A stretch of DNA of 52,126 nucleotides from Burkholderiales bacterium (GTDB lineage: Bacteria; Pseudomonadota; Gammaproteobacteria; Burkholderiales; Burkholderiaceae_C). The notes below the pieces were generated by a model. The model made no database searches. It saw only the letters and a list, made by a program, of their open reading frames with translations, and was not told the origin of the DNA. The stretch lies in NCBI GenBank assembly GCA_016195825.1, contig JACPYV010000090.1:1-52126 (forward strand), read 5' to 3'. Below, piece by piece: positions 36,027 through 46,755 of this stretch; position 1 is the first letter of the stretch; each line of letters opens with the position of its first letter. A program made the position numbers and the translations under genes.

Positions 36027-36649
36027 CACAGCACTCCCATCAGGTAGACGAAGGTGAAGACGCCGATCCAGACAACGTCCAGGAAGTGCCAGAACATCGA
36101 CAGGCACATCAGCCGGCGGCGGTTGGCGGGCGTGAGGCCCAGCTTGCTCACCTGGAACATCAGCGTGACCAGCCAGATGCAGCCGAAGGTGACGTGTAGG
36201 CCGTGTGTGCCGACCAGCGTGAAGAAGCTGGACAGGAAGGCGCTGCGCTGCGGGCCGGCACCCTCGTGGATGAGGTGGTGGAACTCGAACAGCTCGATGC
36301 CTAAGAACCCGAGGCCGAACAAGCCCGTGATGGCCAGCCACGCCAGCACCTGGTTCTTGCGCTTGGCCTGCATCGCGATCATCGCGAAACCGTAGGTAAT
36401 GGACGAGAACAGCAGCAGCGCTGTGTTCAACGCGACCAGCGGCAGGTCGAACAGGTCCGCGCCCGACGGGCCAGCCGCGTAGGAACGACCCAGCACGGCG
36501 TAGACAGCGAACAGCACCGCAAAGATGAGGCAGTCGCTCATCAGGTAGAGCCAGAAGCCCAGCATGGTGCTGCTGGGCGGATGGTGGTCGCCGCGGTGGT
36601 CGTAGTAGACCGGGGCGCCGTTCACGTGCGTGGCAACGGTTGCAGTCAT
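36026..36649 (-). CDS. cyoC: Cytochrome bo3 ubiquinol oxidase subunit III
   Basis: A 207-aa, five-helix membrane protein. The N-terminal [24 protein letters not shown] and later [33 protein letters not shown] and [20 protein letters not shown] are CyoC signatures. Part of the terminal quinol oxidase that reduces O2 to water and pumps protons. Located between cyoB (15-bp gap) and cyoD. Confidence 0.96.
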   Translation of the reverse strand: MTATVATHVNGAPVYYDHRGDHHPPSSTMLGFWLYLMSDCLIFAVLFAVYAVLGRSYAAGPSGADLFDLPLVALNTALLLFSSITYGFAMIAMQAKRKNQVLAWLAITGLFGLGFLGIELFEFHHLIHEGAGPQRSAFLSSFFTLVGTHGLHVTFGCIWLVTLMFQVSKLGLTPANRRRLMCLSMFWHFLDVVWIGVFTFVYLMGVL

Positions 36650-36664
36650 GTCAGGGTCTCCCGG

Positions 36665-38701
36665 TCAGGCCGCCGAACCAGCAGCAACGGCGAGGGCACG
36701 GGTGCGCTCATCTTCAGTGCGGGTCACGGCGTCGGCCTGGATGTGGTAATCGCGGTCGTAGTTGAAGGTGTGGACGATGGCGGCGATGACCGTAGCGGCA
36801 AAGCTCAGGCCGGCGATCCACCACATGTGCCAGATCAGCGCAAATCCCATGGCCGTGGCCAGCATGCCGATGATGAAACCGGCGCCGGTGTTCCTGGGCA
36901 TGTGGATGGCCACGAAGCCCTGCCTGGGGCGCTCGATGCCGCGCTGCTTCATGTCGTACCAGGCGTCCATCTCGTGGGCGATGGGCGTGAAGGCGAAGTT
37001 GTAGTCCGGCGGCGGGGAGGACGTGGACCACTCCAGCGTGCGCGCACCCCAGATGTCGCCGGTCGTGTCAGCCAGTTCCTTGCGGCGCCAGATACTGACG
37101 GCGATCTGGATCAGGAAGGCACCGATACCCAGCGCCACGATGCCAGCACCGATGGCGGCGACGACAAAATACGGCTGCAGCGTCGCGTCGTCGAAGTGAC
37201 TGACGCGGCGTGTGATGCCCATCAGGCCCAGCACGTAAAGCGGCGTGAACGCGACCCAGAAGCCGATGAACCAGCACCAGAACGAGACCTTGCCCCAGAA
37301 GGCGTCCAGGCGGAAGCCGAAGGCCTTGGGGAACCAGTAGTTGATGCCGGCGAAGGCGCCGAACACCACGCCGCCGATGATGACGTTGTGGAAGTGGGCG
37401 ATCAGGAACAGGCTGTTGTGCAGCACAAAGTCGGCCGCCGGCACGGCCAGCAGCACGCCGGTCATGCCGCCGATGCTGAACGTGACCATGAATCCCACGG
37501 TCCACAGCATGGGCACTTCGAACTTGATGCGGCCACGGTACATCGTGAACAGCCAGTTGAAGATCTTGGCGCCCGTGGGGATCGAGATGATCATCGTCGT
37601 GATGCCGAAGAACGAGTTCACGCTGGCGCCCGAGCCCATCGTGAAGAAGTGGTGCAGCCACACGAGGTACGACAGGATGGTGATGACCACCGTCGCGTAG
37701 ACCATGGACGCGTAGCCGAACAGCTTCTTGCGGCTGAACGTGGACACGACCTCCGAAAAGATGCCGAACACCGGCAGCACCAGGATGTAGACCTCGGGGT
37801 GGCCCCAGATCCAGATCAGGTTCACGTAGAGCATGGCGTTGCCGCCGAGGTCGTTCGTGAAGAAGTTGGTGCCCAGGTAGCGGTCGGCGGTCAGCAGCGC
37901 CAGCGTGGCGGCCAGCACGGGGAAGGTCGCGACGATCAGCACGTTGGTGCAGAGCGACGTCCACGTGAAGACGGGCATCTTCATCATGGTCATGCCGGGC
38001 GCGCGCATCTTGATGATGGTCGCGATCAGGTTGATGCCCGACAGCGTCGTGCCCACGCCCGCAATCTGCAGTGACCACAGGTAGTAGTCCACGCCGACGT
38101 CCGGGCTGGCGAGGATGCCCGACAGCGGCGGGTAGGCCAGCCAGCCGGTCTTGGCGAATTCACCGACGAACAGCGAGATCATGACCAGCACGGCGCCGCC
38201 CGCGGTCATCCAGAAGCTGAAGTTGTTCAGGAAGGGGAAGGCCACGTCGCGCGCACCGATCTGCAGCGGCACGACGTAGTTCATGAACCCGGTCACGAGA
38301 GGCATCGCGACGAAGAAGATCATGATGACGCCGTGCGCCGTGAAGACCTGGTCGTAGTGGTGAGGCGGCAGGAAGCCGGCGCTGTCGCCGAAGGCCATGG
38401 CCTGGTGGGCGCGCATCATCAGCGCGTCCGCGAAGCCGCGCAGCAGCATCACGACGCCCAGGATGATGTACATGATGCCGATCTTCTTGTGGTCGATGCT
38501 GGTGATCCAGTCACGCCACAGCGGGCCCCAGAGGCGGAATTTGGTGATCAGCGCGAACACCAGCGCGCCGCCCAGCGCGACCATGATGAAGGTCGCGACG
38601 AGGATGGGCTCGTGCAGCGGCAGGGCTTCCCAGCCCAGCCGGCCGAGGATGGGGTGAAGCTGGTCAGCAGCCTGGTGCTGTGCAACAACGGAATTGGACA
38701 T
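36665..38701 (-). CDS. cyoB: Cytochrome bo3 ubiquinol oxidase subunit I
   Basis: A 678-aa membrane protein with about 15 helices carrying heme b, heme o and CuB. Visible ligands include His in [30 protein letters not shown] (His-Pro-Glu-Val-Tyr cross-link motif), WLHHFFTMG (the CuB His pair) and HFHNVIIGG. The N-terminus is the cyo type, with an extra helix before the first conserved one, rather than that of cytochrome c oxidase. Proton pumping oxidase of the aerobic chain. Third-largest protein of the window. Confidence 0.97.
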   Translation of the reverse strand: MSNSVVAQHQAADQLHPILGRLGWEALPLHEPILVATFIMVALGGALVFALITKFRLWGPLWRDWITSIDHKKIGIMYIILGVVMLLRGFADALMMRAHQAMAFGDSAGFLPPHHYDQVFTAHGVIMIFFVAMPLVTGFMNYVVPLQIGARDVAFPFLNNFSFWMTAGGAVLVMISLFVGEFAKTGWLAYPPLSGILASPDVGVDYYLWSLQIAGVGTTLSGINLIATIIKMRAPGMTMMKMPVFTWTSLCTNVLIVATFPVLAATLALLTADRYLGTNFFTNDLGGNAMLYVNLIWIWGHPEVYILVLPVFGIFSEVVSTFSRKKLFGYASMVYATVVITILSYLVWLHHFFTMGSGASVNSFFGITTMIISIPTGAKIFNWLFTMYRGRIKFEVPMLWTVGFMVTFSIGGMTGVLLAVPAADFVLHNSLFLIAHFHNVIIGGVVFGAFAGINYWFPKAFGFRLDAFWGKVSFWCWFIGFWVAFTPLYVLGLMGITRRVSHFDDATLQPYFVVAAIGAGIVALGIGAFLIQIAVSIWRRKELADTTGDIWGARTLEWSTSSPPPDYNFAFTPIAHEMDAWYDMKQRGIERPRQGFVAIHMPRNTGAGFIIGMLATAMGFALIWHMWWIAGLSFAATVIAAIVHTFNYDRDYHIQADAVTRTEDERTRALAVAAGSAA

Positions 38702-38710
38702 CGGTCGGAC

Positions 38711-39784
38711 TCAGTTCTTCGGCGCAGCGGCGCCGGCTTCGATCTCGATGGGCAGGCCCAGCGGGTTGGTCGGCGTGCAGAGCGCAGCCACCACGGTGCG
38801 CTCGCGCTTGACGCCGTCGACGTCGCGCCACGGGCTGCGCATCGTGCTGGCCACGCCGCCCTTGCCGGCGCCGCCGGCGGCGTCGATGGCCATCATCTGG
38901 CTGGAGCACATCTTCTTGCCGTCAACACAGCGGTCCACGATGGCGCCCCACAGGCCCGGCTCAACGCTTGCGAAGCGGCGGATGGGCTCCTTGTTGCTGG
39001 GCTGTTCGAGCTTCAGGTAGTCGGCGCGCGTCAGCGTGTTGCCGCCAGCCTTGTTGGTCTCGACCCAGCGTGCGAAGTCCTCGTCGCTGAGGCCGTGGAA
39101 CTTGAAGCGCATGTCCGAGAAGCCTGCGCCGCTGTACTGGGCCGACAGGCCGTCGTACACGCCGGGCTTGTTGATGACGGCGTGCAGTTGCGTCTGCATT
39201 CCCGGCATCGCGTAGATCATGCCGGCCAGCGCAGGCACGTAGAACGTATTCATCACCGACGTCGACGTGAAGCGGAAGTGGATAGGGCGATCCACCGGCG
39301 CGGCCATCTCATTGACCAGGGCGATGCCTTGCTCGGGGTAGATGAACAGCCACTTCCAGTCCATCGCGACCGCGTAGACCTCCAGCGGCTTCACGTCGGC
39401 GGCCAGCGGCTTGCCTTCGGAGATGCGGTCCAGCGGGCGGAACGGGTCGAGCTTGTGCGTGCTGATCCAGGTGATGGCACCCAGCGCGATGATGATGAGC
39501 AGCGGCGCGCCCCAGATGACCAACTCCAGGCGCGTGGAATGGTCCCAGTCCGGGGCGTAGGTCGCCTCGGTGTTGGACTGGCGGTAACGGTATGCAAAGT
39601 ACAGCGTCAGCGCGATCACCGGGACGATGATCAACAGCATGAGCAGCGTGGACGTGACGATCAGCTGCGCCTGCTGTTGGGCGATGTCGCCATGCGGCTT
39701 CATCACGACGGCATTGCAGCCACTCAAGGCGAGGCTGGCCGACAAGACCAGGGCGCTGGAAAGGAGAGACTTGTTGGGGTACAT
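38711..39784 (-). CDS. cyoA: Cytochrome bo3 ubiquinol oxidase subunit II
   Basis: A 357-aa lipoprotein: signal peptide with lipobox LALSGC, two membrane helices, and a periplasmic cupredoxin domain (KWLFIYPEQGIALVNEMAAP, PGMQTQLHAVINKPGVYDG). The CuA Cys pair of cytochrome c oxidase is lacking, so the electron donor is quinol. A C-terminal extension (about residues 290-357) contains a Cys pair and is longer than in E. coli CyoA. It is the first gene of the seven-gene operon cyoABCD-surf1-regB-regA. Confidence 0.95.
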   Translation of the reverse strand: MYPNKSLLSSALVLSASLALSGCNAVVMKPHGDIAQQQAQLIVTSTLLMLLIIVPVIALTLYFAYRYRQSNTEATYAPDWDHSTRLELVIWGAPLLIIIALGAITWISTHKLDPFRPLDRISEGKPLAADVKPLEVYAVAMDWKWLFIYPEQGIALVNEMAAPVDRPIHFRFTSTSVMNTFYVPALAGMIYAMPGMQTQLHAVINKPGVYDGLSAQYSGAGFSDMRFKFHGLSDEDFARWVETNKAGGNTLTRADYLKLEQPSNKEPIRRFASVEPGLWGAIVDRCVDGKKMCSSQMMAIDAAGGAGKGGVASTMRSPWRDVDGVKRERTVVAALCTPTNPLGLPIEIEAGAAAPKN

Positions 39785-39836
39785 CCTGAGCTGCGCGCGA
39801 GGGTTAACGATCTTGCACGCAGCGTTGGAATGTAAG

Positions 39837-39854
39837 TTGATTGAGGTAAATCAA
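39837..39854. promoter_or_regulatory. FNR/Anr-type box between cyoA and the MFS gene
   Basis: TTGATTGAGGTAAATCAA is an 18-bp dyad; its inner 14 bp TTGAG-GTAA-ATCAA (39841-39854) match the FNR consensus TTGAT-N4-ATCAA in 9 of 10 defined bases. It lies about 60 bp upstream of cyoA on one side and about 50 bp upstream of the MFS start on the other. In E. coli FNR and ArcA repress cyo, so oxygen control of both genes is plausible. Confidence 0.6.
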
Positions 39855-39858
39855 CGAT

Positions 39859-39873
39859 AGGACATTTTGTCCT
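39859..39873. promoter_or_regulatory. 15-bp palindrome AGGACA-TTT-TGTCCT
   Basis: AGGACATTTTGTCCT is a perfect 6-bp inverted repeat with a 3-bp spacer, 5 bp beyond the FNR-like box and about 30 bp upstream of the MFS gene. The regulator is not known to me. Confidence 0.5.
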
Positions 39874-39898
39874 AGGCACAGACGGAGACAAGCCCGCC

Positions 39899-41230
39899 AT
39901 GGCACTTGCAAGCAGTACCCTTTTGCCCCCCCGCAACACCCCTGAAGCGGCCCGCTCCGACGAGGATCTGGCCCCTGGCGACATCGCGGTGGGCGTCATC
40001 ATCGGCCGCGCATCCGAGTATTTCGACTTCTTCGTCTTCGGCATCGCCTCGGTGCTGGTGTTCCCGCACGTCTTCTTCCCCTTCGCTGACCGCCTGACCG
40101 GCACGCTCTACGCTTTCCTGGTCTTTGCGCTGGCTTTTGTCGTCCGACCGGTCGGCACCCTCATCGGCATGTCCATCCAGCGCCATTTCGGCCGCTCCGC
40201 CAAGTTGACCGCCGCCCTCTTCCTGCTGGGCTGTTCCACGGTCGGCATGGGCCTGCTCCCCAGCTTCGCAGACGCCGGAGCGACCGCCATCGTGCTGCTG
40301 GCGCTGTGCCGCGTCGGCCAGGGCTTGGCCCTGGGTGGATCATGGGACGGCCTGCCCTCCCTGCTGGCGCTGAACGCCCCGCCCGATCGGCGCGGCTGGT
40401 ACGCCATGCTGGGCCAGTTGGGCGCACCGCTGGGCTTCTTTGTCGCGTCGGGCGTGTTCCTGTACGTCTACGGCAGCCTGGACGCGAAGGATTTCCTGTC
40501 GTGGGGCTGGCGCTTCCCTTTCTTCACGGCTTTCGCGATCAATGTCGTCGCGCTGTTCGCCCGGCTGCGCCTGGTCGTCACGCACGAGTACGAGAAGCGC
40601 ATGGAGGAGCATGAGCTGGACCCGGCCTACCTGCGCGAGCTGCTGCCCGCGCAAGGCCACCACATCGTCATCGGTGCCTTCGCGGCGCTGGCCAGCTACG
40701 CCCTCTTCCACCTGGTAACAGTGTTCCCGCTGTCCTGGGTCGCGCTGTTCGAGAACCAGGGCGTTGAGGACTTCATGAAGATGGAGTTACTGGGCGCGGC
40801 GTTCGCCGCCGTCGCCATGCCAATGTCGGGCCTCATCGCCGACAAGGTGGGCCGGCGCAGCTTCCTGGGCACGCTGGCGGTCGCCATCGGCGTGTTTGCG
40901 CTTTTCGCGCCACTGATGCTGGGCGGCGGCAAGCCCGGCCAGGCCGCCTTCATCCTGATCGGTTTCGTGCTGCTGGGCCTGTCCTACGGCCAGTCGGCGG
41001 GGTCTGTGACGTCCAACTTCCTGCCGCACTTCCGCTACACCGGCGCGGCGCTGACGGCCGACATGGCCTGGCTGTTCGGCGCGGCCTTCGCGCCCGTCAC
41101 AGTGCTCTTCCTGTCGTCGCGCTTCGGCCTCGCATCGGTCAGCGTCTACCTGGTGTCCGGCGTGGTCTGCACGCTGTTGGCGCTGCGGGTGAACAAGCGA
41201 CTGCAGGCGGCAGCGGTGGTTCAGGACTGA
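39899..41230 (+). CDS. MFS transporter (metabolite:H+ symporter type)
   Basis: A 443-aa protein with about 12 hydrophobic helices. EYFDFFVFGIASVLVFPHVFF in the first helix and LGGSWDGLPSLLALNAPPDRRGW after helix 4 are typical of the MHS subfamily (citrate, shikimate, alpha-ketoglutarate, proline/betaine symporters). FVVRPVGTLIGMSIQRHFGR carries the MFS loop motif. The start ATG at 39899 fits. Substrate cannot be inferred. A terminator follows. Confidence 0.88.
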   Translation: MALASSTLLPPRNTPEAARSDEDLAPGDIAVGVIIGRASEYFDFFVFGIASVLVFPHVFFPFADRLTGTLYAFLVFALAFVVRPVGTLIGMSIQRHFGRSAKLTAALFLLGCSTVGMGLLPSFADAGATAIVLLALCRVGQGLALGGSWDGLPSLLALNAPPDRRGWYAMLGQLGAPLGFFVASGVFLYVYGSLDAKDFLSWGWRFPFFTAFAINVVALFARLRLVVTHEYEKRMEEHELDPAYLRELLPAQGHHIVIGAFAALASYALFHLVTVFPLSWVALFENQGVEDFMKMELLGAAFAAVAMPMSGLIADKVGRRSFLGTLAVAIGVFALFAPLMLGGGKPGQAAFILIGFVLLGLSYGQSAGSVTSNFLPHFRYTGAALTADMAWLFGAAFAPVTVLFLSSRFGLASVSVYLVSGVVCTLLALRVNKRLQAAAVVQD

Positions 41231-41247
41231 CCGGCCACTGTTTAGCG

Positions 41248-41274
41248 AAAGGCGGGCTGCGGTCCGCCTTTTTT
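41248..41274 (+). terminator. Rho-independent terminator after the MFS gene
   Basis: AAAGGCGG, a GCTGCGGT loop, CCGCC and six T (41269-41274) form a hairpin with a T-run 18 bp after the stop codon. Confidence 0.85.
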
Positions 41275-41285
41275 GAGCGCCAACA

Positions 41286-41331
41286 GTTTCCAATCTTAGA
41301 AACCATTCATATACTTAGCCACATTGGAAAC
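41286..41331. promoter_or_regulatory. Operator-like inverted repeat upstream of the GST-ArsR-AHSA1 operon
   Basis: GTTTCCAAT (41286-41294) and ATTGGAAAC (41323-41331) form a perfect 9-bp inverted repeat around an AT-rich segment with a -10-like CATATACT. It ends 13 bp before the GST ATG, ideal for autoregulation by the ArsR-type repressor encoded in the operon. Confidence 0.6.
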
Positions 41332-41344
41332 CAACGACAACACC

Positions 41345-42016
41345 ATGGCCCTGACGCTGCACTACCACCCGCTGTCCTCCTACTGCTGGAAGCTGCTGAT
41401 CGCCCTCGCTGAGAACGGCACGCCGTTCGAGGCCCGCGTCGTCAACCTCGGCGACCCGACGGCGCGCGCCGCCTACGCGGCCCTGTGGCCCACGGCCAAG
41501 ATTCCGCTGCTGGTCGACGGTGAGCGGGTGGTGCCGGAGACATCCATCCAGATCGAATACCTGGACCACCACCACCCCGGCGCCGTGCGCCTGCTGCCAG
41601 GCGACTTCGACGCACAGCTGGACGTGCGCCTCTGGGACCGTGTCTTCGACCTCCACGTGATGACGCCCATGCAGCGCTTCATCGGCCAGCAGTTGCGGCC
41701 GGAGGCCGAGCGCGACGCCGTCACGCAGACCGGCGCCGTCAACGACCTGGGGCTGGCCTACGACCTGATCGAGAGCCGCCTCGGTGACGGCCCCTGGGCG
41801 ACAGGTGAGGCTTACAGCATGGCCGACTGCGCAGCGGCACCGGCGCTGTTCTACGCAGCCGTCGTGCGCCCTTTCTCGACCGAGCACACGCGGCTGAGCG
41901 CCTATTTCGAGCGCCTGCTGGCCCGTCCCTCGGTCTGGCAAGCCATCGTCCAGGCCCGGCCCTTCTTCCAGTACTACCCGCTGCGCCATGCCCTCCCCGC
42001 TCGCTTCCTCGGCTGA
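41345..42016 (+). CDS. Glutathione S-transferase family protein
   Basis: A 223-aa protein. Thioredoxin-like N-domain: LHYHPLSSYCWKLLIALAE with Ser/Cys at the active-site position, ARAAYAALWPTAKIPLLVDG, VPETSIQIEYLDHHHPG (the Glu-Thr-Ser that binds glutathione). C-terminal helical domain: YSMADCAAAPALFYA. The ATG at 41345 is preferred over an ATG at 41324, inside the inverted repeat. It overlaps the ArsR gene by 29 nt. Detoxifying or uncharacterised role. Confidence 0.9.
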   Translation: MALTLHYHPLSSYCWKLLIALAENGTPFEARVVNLGDPTARAAYAALWPTAKIPLLVDGERVVPETSIQIEYLDHHHPGAVRLLPGDFDAQLDVRLWDRVFDLHVMTPMQRFIGQQLRPEAERDAVTQTGAVNDLGLAYDLIESRLGDGPWATGEAYSMADCAAAPALFYAAVVRPFSTEHTRLSAYFERLLARPSVWQAIVQARPFFQYYPLRHALPARFLG

Positions 42017-42338
42017 GGGGCTGAACCACCTCTTCACCGCGCTGGCCGACGGCAACCGCCGCGCCATGGTCGACCGGCTCGCGCGCGGGCCGGCCTCGGT
42101 GTCTGACCTGGCCAAGCCGCTGGCACTTCGCCTGCCCTCCGCACTCAAGCACCTGGCCGTGCTGGAGGCCGGCGGGTTGGTTGCATCGGACAAGGCCGGC
42201 CGCGTGCGCACCTATCGCATCGCGCCAGCCGCCTTCAACGGGCTGGAAGCCTGGGTGGCCGAGCGCAAGGCGATGTGGCACCGCCAGTTCGATGCGCTCG
42301 ATGCCCTTCTCGCTGAACAGGACAAAACCCAACCATGA
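41988..42338 (+). CDS. ArsR-family HTH regulator
   Basis: A 116-aa winged helix protein: LFTALADGNRRAMVDRLARGPASVSDLAKPLALRLPSALKHLAVLEAGGLVASDKAGRV is the whole ArsR fold, shown here without the metal-binding Cys motif, as in ArsR proteins paired with AHSA1 domains. It is a likely repressor of its own operon through the inverted repeat upstream of the GST. Overlaps the GST stop by 29 nt and the AHSA1 start by 4 nt. Confidence 0.9.
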   Translation: MPSPLASSAEGLNHLFTALADGNRRAMVDRLARGPASVSDLAKPLALRLPSALKHLAVLEAGGLVASDKAGRVRTYRIAPAAFNGLEAWVAERKAMWHRQFDALDALLAEQDKTQP

Positions 42339-42796
42339 CGACGAAGCCTGCCGCCCACACCAGCTTCGCGCTGGACCGCCGCTTCAAGGCCTCGGCCGCC
42401 CGCGTGTTTGCCGCCTGGGCCGACCCGGCCACCAAGCTGCGCTGGAACGACTGTCACGCCGAGATGAACGCCACCGAGTTCAGCATGGACTTCCGTCCCG
42501 GCGGCCAGGAGATCTACCGCAGCCAGTTGCATGACGGCACGAAGCTGGCCGTCGACAAGGTCTTCCTCGACATCGTGACCAACGCGCGCATCGTTTTCGC
42601 CTACTCGATGGCCGCCGACGGGCGTGCGCTGTCGGCCTCGCTAGTCACCGTGGAGTTCGCCGACACGTCGGTCGGGTCAACGCTGAAGCTGACAGAGCAG
42701 CTTGCCTATCTGGACGGCCACCACGACCTGGAGCAGCGCCGCCGAGGCACCGAAGAAGGCCTCGATCGGCTGCTGCTCGAAGTGGACGCGGTTTAG
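42335..42796 (+). CDS. SRPBCC/AHSA1-family protein
   Basis: A 153-aa START-like fold protein: [68 protein letters not shown]. ArsR-AHSA1 pairs are a frequent arrangement; the AHSA1 partner probably binds a hydrophobic small molecule. The ATG overlaps the ArsR stop (ATGA), and its end overlaps purL on the other strand by 4 bp. Confidence 0.92.
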   Translation: MTTKPAAHTSFALDRRFKASAARVFAAWADPATKLRWNDCHAEMNATEFSMDFRPGGQEIYRSQLHDGTKLAVDKVFLDIVTNARIVFAYSMAADGRALSASLVTVEFADTSVGSTLKLTEQLAYLDGHHDLEQRRRGTEEGLDRLLLEVDAV

Positions 42797-45700
42797 CCCA
42801 GCGCTTTGCGCGCGTTCTGGAACATGCGCAGCCACGGGCTGTGAACGCTCTTGTCGCCCGAAGTCCAGCTCATCTGCACGTTGCGGAACACACGCTCCGG
42901 ATGCGGCATCAGCGCGGTGAAGCGGCCGTCCGGCGTCGTCACCGACGTCAAACCGCCCGGGCTGCCGTTCGGGTTGAACGGATAGGCCTCGGTCGGCTGA
43001 CCGTGGTTGTCAACGAAGCGCATAGCCTGGATGACCTTGGCCGCGTCGCCCTGGCGCGCGAAGTTGGCATAACCCTCCCCGTGGGCGACGGCGATCGGCA
43101 GCCTGCTGCCGGCCATGCCCTGGAAGAACACGCTGGGCGACTCCAGCACTTCCACCAATGACAGGCGCGCCTCGAACTGCTCACTCTGGTTGCGCGTAAA
43201 GCGCGGCCAGGCATCGGCGCCCGGGATGATGGGCGCGAGCGCGGCCAGCATCTGGCAGCCGTTGCACACGCCCAGGGCCAGCGTGTCCTGGCGCGCGAAG
43301 AAGGCGCGGAACTGCTCGGCCAACACGGGGTTGAACATGATGGAGCGCGCCCAGCCTTCGCCGGCGCCCAGCGTGTCGCCGTAGCTGAAGCCGCCGCAGG
43401 CGACGAAGGCTGCGAAGCCGTCCAGCTTGACCGCGCCCGACTGCAGGTCGCTCATGTGCACGTCGAAACTGTCGAAGCCGCCCTGCGCCATCCCGTAGGA
43501 CATCTCGACGTGCGAATTGACGCCCTGCTCGCGCAGGATGGCAACCTTCGGCTTCGCGCCGGTGCTGATGAAGGGCGCTTCGGGCTTGAACGTCAGGTGG
43601 ACGTGCAGGCCCGGGTCGTCGGCCCTGCCGGCAGCCGCATGCTCGGCGTCGGCGCCGGCCGGGTTGTCGCGCAGCTGGGCGATGCGCCAGCTCACCTCGT
43701 CCCAGGCCTGCTGCAGCATCGTCAGGTCGGCCGCAAAGACCTTCTTCGCATCGCGCCAGACTTCCATTTGCCGCGCCGCATTCGGCTTGGCGACGACGTG
43801 CGAATGCTTGGACAGGCCATGCGCGCGCAGCACCTGCATGACGGCGTCGCGGTCCGCTGCGCGCACCTGGATGAGCGCGCCCAGCTCCTCGCTGAATAGC
43901 GCGCGCAGCGTCAGCTCCTCGCGGCGGGCGCCAACCTGGCCAGCCCAGTTCTTGGAGTCGCCCATGTCAGCGCGGCTGTCGTTGATGCCGTCGCCTTCGG
44001 TGACCAGCATGTCCACGTTCAGGCTCAGGCCGGTCTGCCCGGCAAACGCCATCTCGCAGGCCGCCGCCCACAGGCCGCCGTCCGAACGATCGTGATAGGC
44101 CAGCAGCTTGCCTTGCCCACGCAGTTCGTTGATCGCGTTGACCAACGACACCAGCAGCTTGGGCTCGTCCAGATCGGGCACGTCACTGCCGAACTGGTTC
44201 AGCGTCTGCGCCAGGATGGAGCCCGCCATGCGGTGCTGGCCCTGGCCCAGGTCAATGAGGATGGCGCACGCGTCCTCGCGCTGCCACTCGGGCGTCAGCG
44301 TGCCGCGCACGTCGGCGATGCTGGCGAAGGCGGTGACGATCAGCGACACCGGCGCGGTGACCTGCTGGTCGTCCCACTTGGTGCGCATCGACAGCGAATC
44401 CTTGCCCACCGGGATGGACACGCCTAGCGCCGGGCACAGTTCCATGCCGACGGCCTTGACCGTGTCGAAAAGAGCGGCGTCTTCACCCGGCTCGCCGCAG
44501 GCGGCCATCCAGTTGGCGCTGAGCTTCACGCGCGGCAGTTCGAAGGGCGCGGCCAGCAGGTTGGTGATGGCCTCGGCCACGGCCATGCGGCCCGAGGCCG
44601 GTGCGTTGACGGCGGCCAGCGGCGTGCGCTCGCCCATGCTCATCGCCTCCCCGGCAAAGCCCTTGAAGTCGGCCAGCGTGACGGCGCAGTCCGCCACCGG
44701 CACCTGCCAGGGGCCGACCATCTGGTCGCGGTGGTTGAGGCCGCCCACCGTGCGGTCACCGATGGTGACGAGGAAGCGCTTGCTGGCCACAGTCGGGTGG
44801 CGCAGCACGTTCAACGCCGCCTCTTCCAGCTTCACGCCAGTCAGGTCCAGCGTGCCGCCGTCACGGGCCACGCGGGTCACGTCGCGGTGGGTCTTGGGGG
44901 GCTTGCCGAGCAGCACATCCATGGGCATCGCTATCGGATGGTCGTCACCGGCCAGCTCGTCCACGAGGTGGAGGTCACGCGCCTCGGTCGTCACGCCGAC
45001 GACAGCGAAAGGGCAGCGCTCGCGTTCGCACAGCGCTGCGAACTGATCCAAGCTGCCCGGCGCGATGTCCAGCACGTAGCGCTCCTGGCTCTCGTTGCAC
45101 CAGATTTCCTTGGGCGCCAGGCCAGACTCTTCCAGCGGCACCTTGCGCAGGTCGAAGCGCGCGCCGCGGCCGGCATCGTTCACCAGCTCCGGGAAGGCAT
45201 TGGAGATGCCACCCGCGCCGACATCGTGGATGGCCAGCACCGGGTTCTCGGCGCCCAGGCCCCAGCAATGGTTGATGACTTCCTGCGCGCGGCGCTCGAT
45301 CTCGGGATTGCCGCGCTGCACGGAGTCGAAGTCCAGGTCGGCCGTGTTCGTGCCCGCCGCCATCGACGACGCCGCGCTGCCGCCCATGCCAATGCGCATG
45401 CCGGGGCCGCCGAGCTGGATCAGCAGCGATCCGGCCGGGAACTCGATTTTCTTGGTCAGGTCCGAGCGGATTTGCCCCAAGCCGCCGGCGATCATGATGG
45501 GCTTGTGATAGCCGCGGCGCAGGCCGGCGACGGTCTGCTCGAAGACGCGGAAATAGCCCGCCAGGTTAGGCCGGCCGAACTCGTTGTTGAAGGCCGCGCC
45601 ACCGAGCGGGCCCTCGATCATGATCTGCAGCGCCGACGCGATGTGGGCCGGCTTGCCGACCGGGTTCTGCTCCCACGGCTCGCTCAAACCGGGCAGATGC

Positions 45701-46755
45701 AGGTTGGACACCGAGAAGCCCGTCAGGCCCGCCTTGGGCTTGGAGCCGCGACCGGTGGCGCCCTCGTCGCGGATCTCCCCACCCGCGCCCGTTGAGGCAC
45801 CAGGGAAAGGCGAGATGGCCGTCGGGTGGTTGTGCGTCTCCACCTTCATCAGCACCTCGGCCTGCTCGTGCCGGGCCACGTAGGCAGCGCCGGGCTTGGG
45901 GGTCGGCATCCAGCGTTCGATGGCGTGGCCTTCCATGACGGCAGCGTTATCCGAATAGGCGATGACCGTGTGCTGCGGGTGCAGCTTCTCGGTATTCCGG
46001 ATCATGCCGAACAGGCTCAGCGGCTGTTGCTCGCCGTCGACCGTGAACGACGCGTTGAAGATCTTGTGCCGGCAGTGCTCGCTGTTGGCCTGCGCGAACA
46101 TCATCAGCTCGACGTCGCTGGGGTTGCGACCCAGCTTCCTGAAGTTGGTCTCCAGGTAGTCGATCTCGTCCACCGACAGCGCCAGGCCGAACTCGACGTT
46201 GGCCTTTTCCAGCGCGGCGCGGCCAGCACCCAGCACGTCCACATGCGCCATCGGCTCGGCGGTGCGCTCGTCGAAGAGATGCGCCGTGGCCTCGCGGCTG
46301 AAGCAGGCCGACTCGGTCATGCGGTCGTGCAGCAGCGCGGCGCAGGCGTTCAGCTCGTCAGGGCTCAGCGGCTTAGCACCGCCCAGCAGGCCGCTCTTGG
46401 TCGCGATGCGGTACTCGACGACGCGCTCGACGCGCTTCAACGAGAAGCCGCAATTGCGCGCAATGTCGGTGGCCTTGGACGCCCACGGGCTGACCGTGCC
46501 GAAGCGCGGCGTGACGACGACCATCTCGCCCTGCGCGCCATCGACGGCCGGTTCGCCATAGGTCAGCAGCGCGGCAAAGCGCTCGCGGGTCTCGCCGCCC
46601 AGCGGCACCTCCGTCCAGACCCAGTGCACCGCGCGGGCGCTGATGCCGGTGATGCGGGCACTGACCTCTTGCAGCCGGGCCAGCAAGGCCTGGGCGCGGA
46701 AATCGGAAAGGGCGTTACCGCCCTCGAAATGGGTCAGATGCGGGGTCAGGGCCAT
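42793..46755 (-). CDS. purL: Phosphoribosylformylglycinamidine synthase
   Basis: A 1320-aa single-chain enzyme (proteobacterial long form) of purine synthesis: FGAR + Gln + ATP to FGAM. N-terminal PurS-like domain, two AIRS-type synthetase halves ([42 protein letters not shown]), and a C-terminal glutaminase with Cys nucleophile in LGVCNGCQM and the [17 protein letters not shown] oxyanion region. The ATG at 46755 gives the usual N-terminus. It is transcribed towards the AHSA1 gene. Confidence 0.98.
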   Translation of the reverse strand: MALTPHLTHFEGGNALSDFRAQALLARLQEVSARITGISARAVHWVWTEVPLGGETRERFAALLTYGEPAVDGAQGEMVVVTPRFGTVSPWASKATDIARNCGFSLKRVERVVEYRIATKSGLLGGAKPLSPDELNACAALLHDRMTESACFSREATAHLFDERTAEPMAHVDVLGAGRAALEKANVEFGLALSVDEIDYLETNFRKLGRNPSDVELMMFAQANSEHCRHKIFNASFTVDGEQQPLSLFGMIRNTEKLHPQHTVIAYSDNAAVMEGHAIERWMPTPKPGAAYVARHEQAEVLMKVETHNHPTAISPFPGASTGAGGEIRDEGATGRGSKPKAGLTGFSVSNLHLPGLSEPWEQNPVGKPAHIASALQIMIEGPLGGAAFNNEFGRPNLAGYFRVFEQTVAGLRRGYHKPIMIAGGLGQIRSDLTKKIEFPAGSLLIQLGGPGMRIGMGGSAASSMAAGTNTADLDFDSVQRGNPEIERRAQEVINHCWGLGAENPVLAIHDVGAGGISNAFPELVNDAGRGARFDLRKVPLEESGLAPKEIWCNESQERYVLDIAPGSLDQFAALCERERCPFAVVGVTTEARDLHLVDELAGDDHPIAMPMDVLLGKPPKTHRDVTRVARDGGTLDLTGVKLEEAALNVLRHPTVASKRFLVTIGDRTVGGLNHRDQMVGPWQVPVADCAVTLADFKGFAGEAMSMGERTPLAAVNAPASGRMAVAEAITNLLAAPFELPRVKLSANWMAACGEPGEDAALFDTVKAVGMELCPALGVSIPVGKDSLSMRTKWDDQQVTAPVSLIVTAFASIADVRGTLTPEWQREDACAILIDLGQGQHRMAGSILAQTLNQFGSDVPDLDEPKLLVSLVNAINELRGQGKLLAYHDRSDGGLWAAACEMAFAGQTGLSLNVDMLVTEGDGINDSRADMGDSKNWAGQVGARREELTLRALFSEELGALIQVRAADRDAVMQVLRAHGLSKHSHVVAKPNAARQMEVWRDAKKVFAADLTMLQQAWDEVSWRIAQLRDNPAGADAEHAAAGRADDPGLHVHLTFKPEAPFISTGAKPKVAILREQGVNSHVEMSYGMAQGGFDSFDVHMSDLQSGAVKLDGFAAFVACGGFSYGDTLGAGEGWARSIMFNPVLAEQFRAFFARQDTLALGVCNGCQMLAALAPIIPGADAWPRFTRNQSEQFEARLSLVEVLESPSVFFQGMAGSRLPIAVAHGEGYANFARQGDAAKVIQAMRFVDNHGQPTEAYPFNPNGSPGGLTSVTTPDGRFTALMPHPERVFRNVQMSWTSGDKSVHSPWLRMFQNARKALG

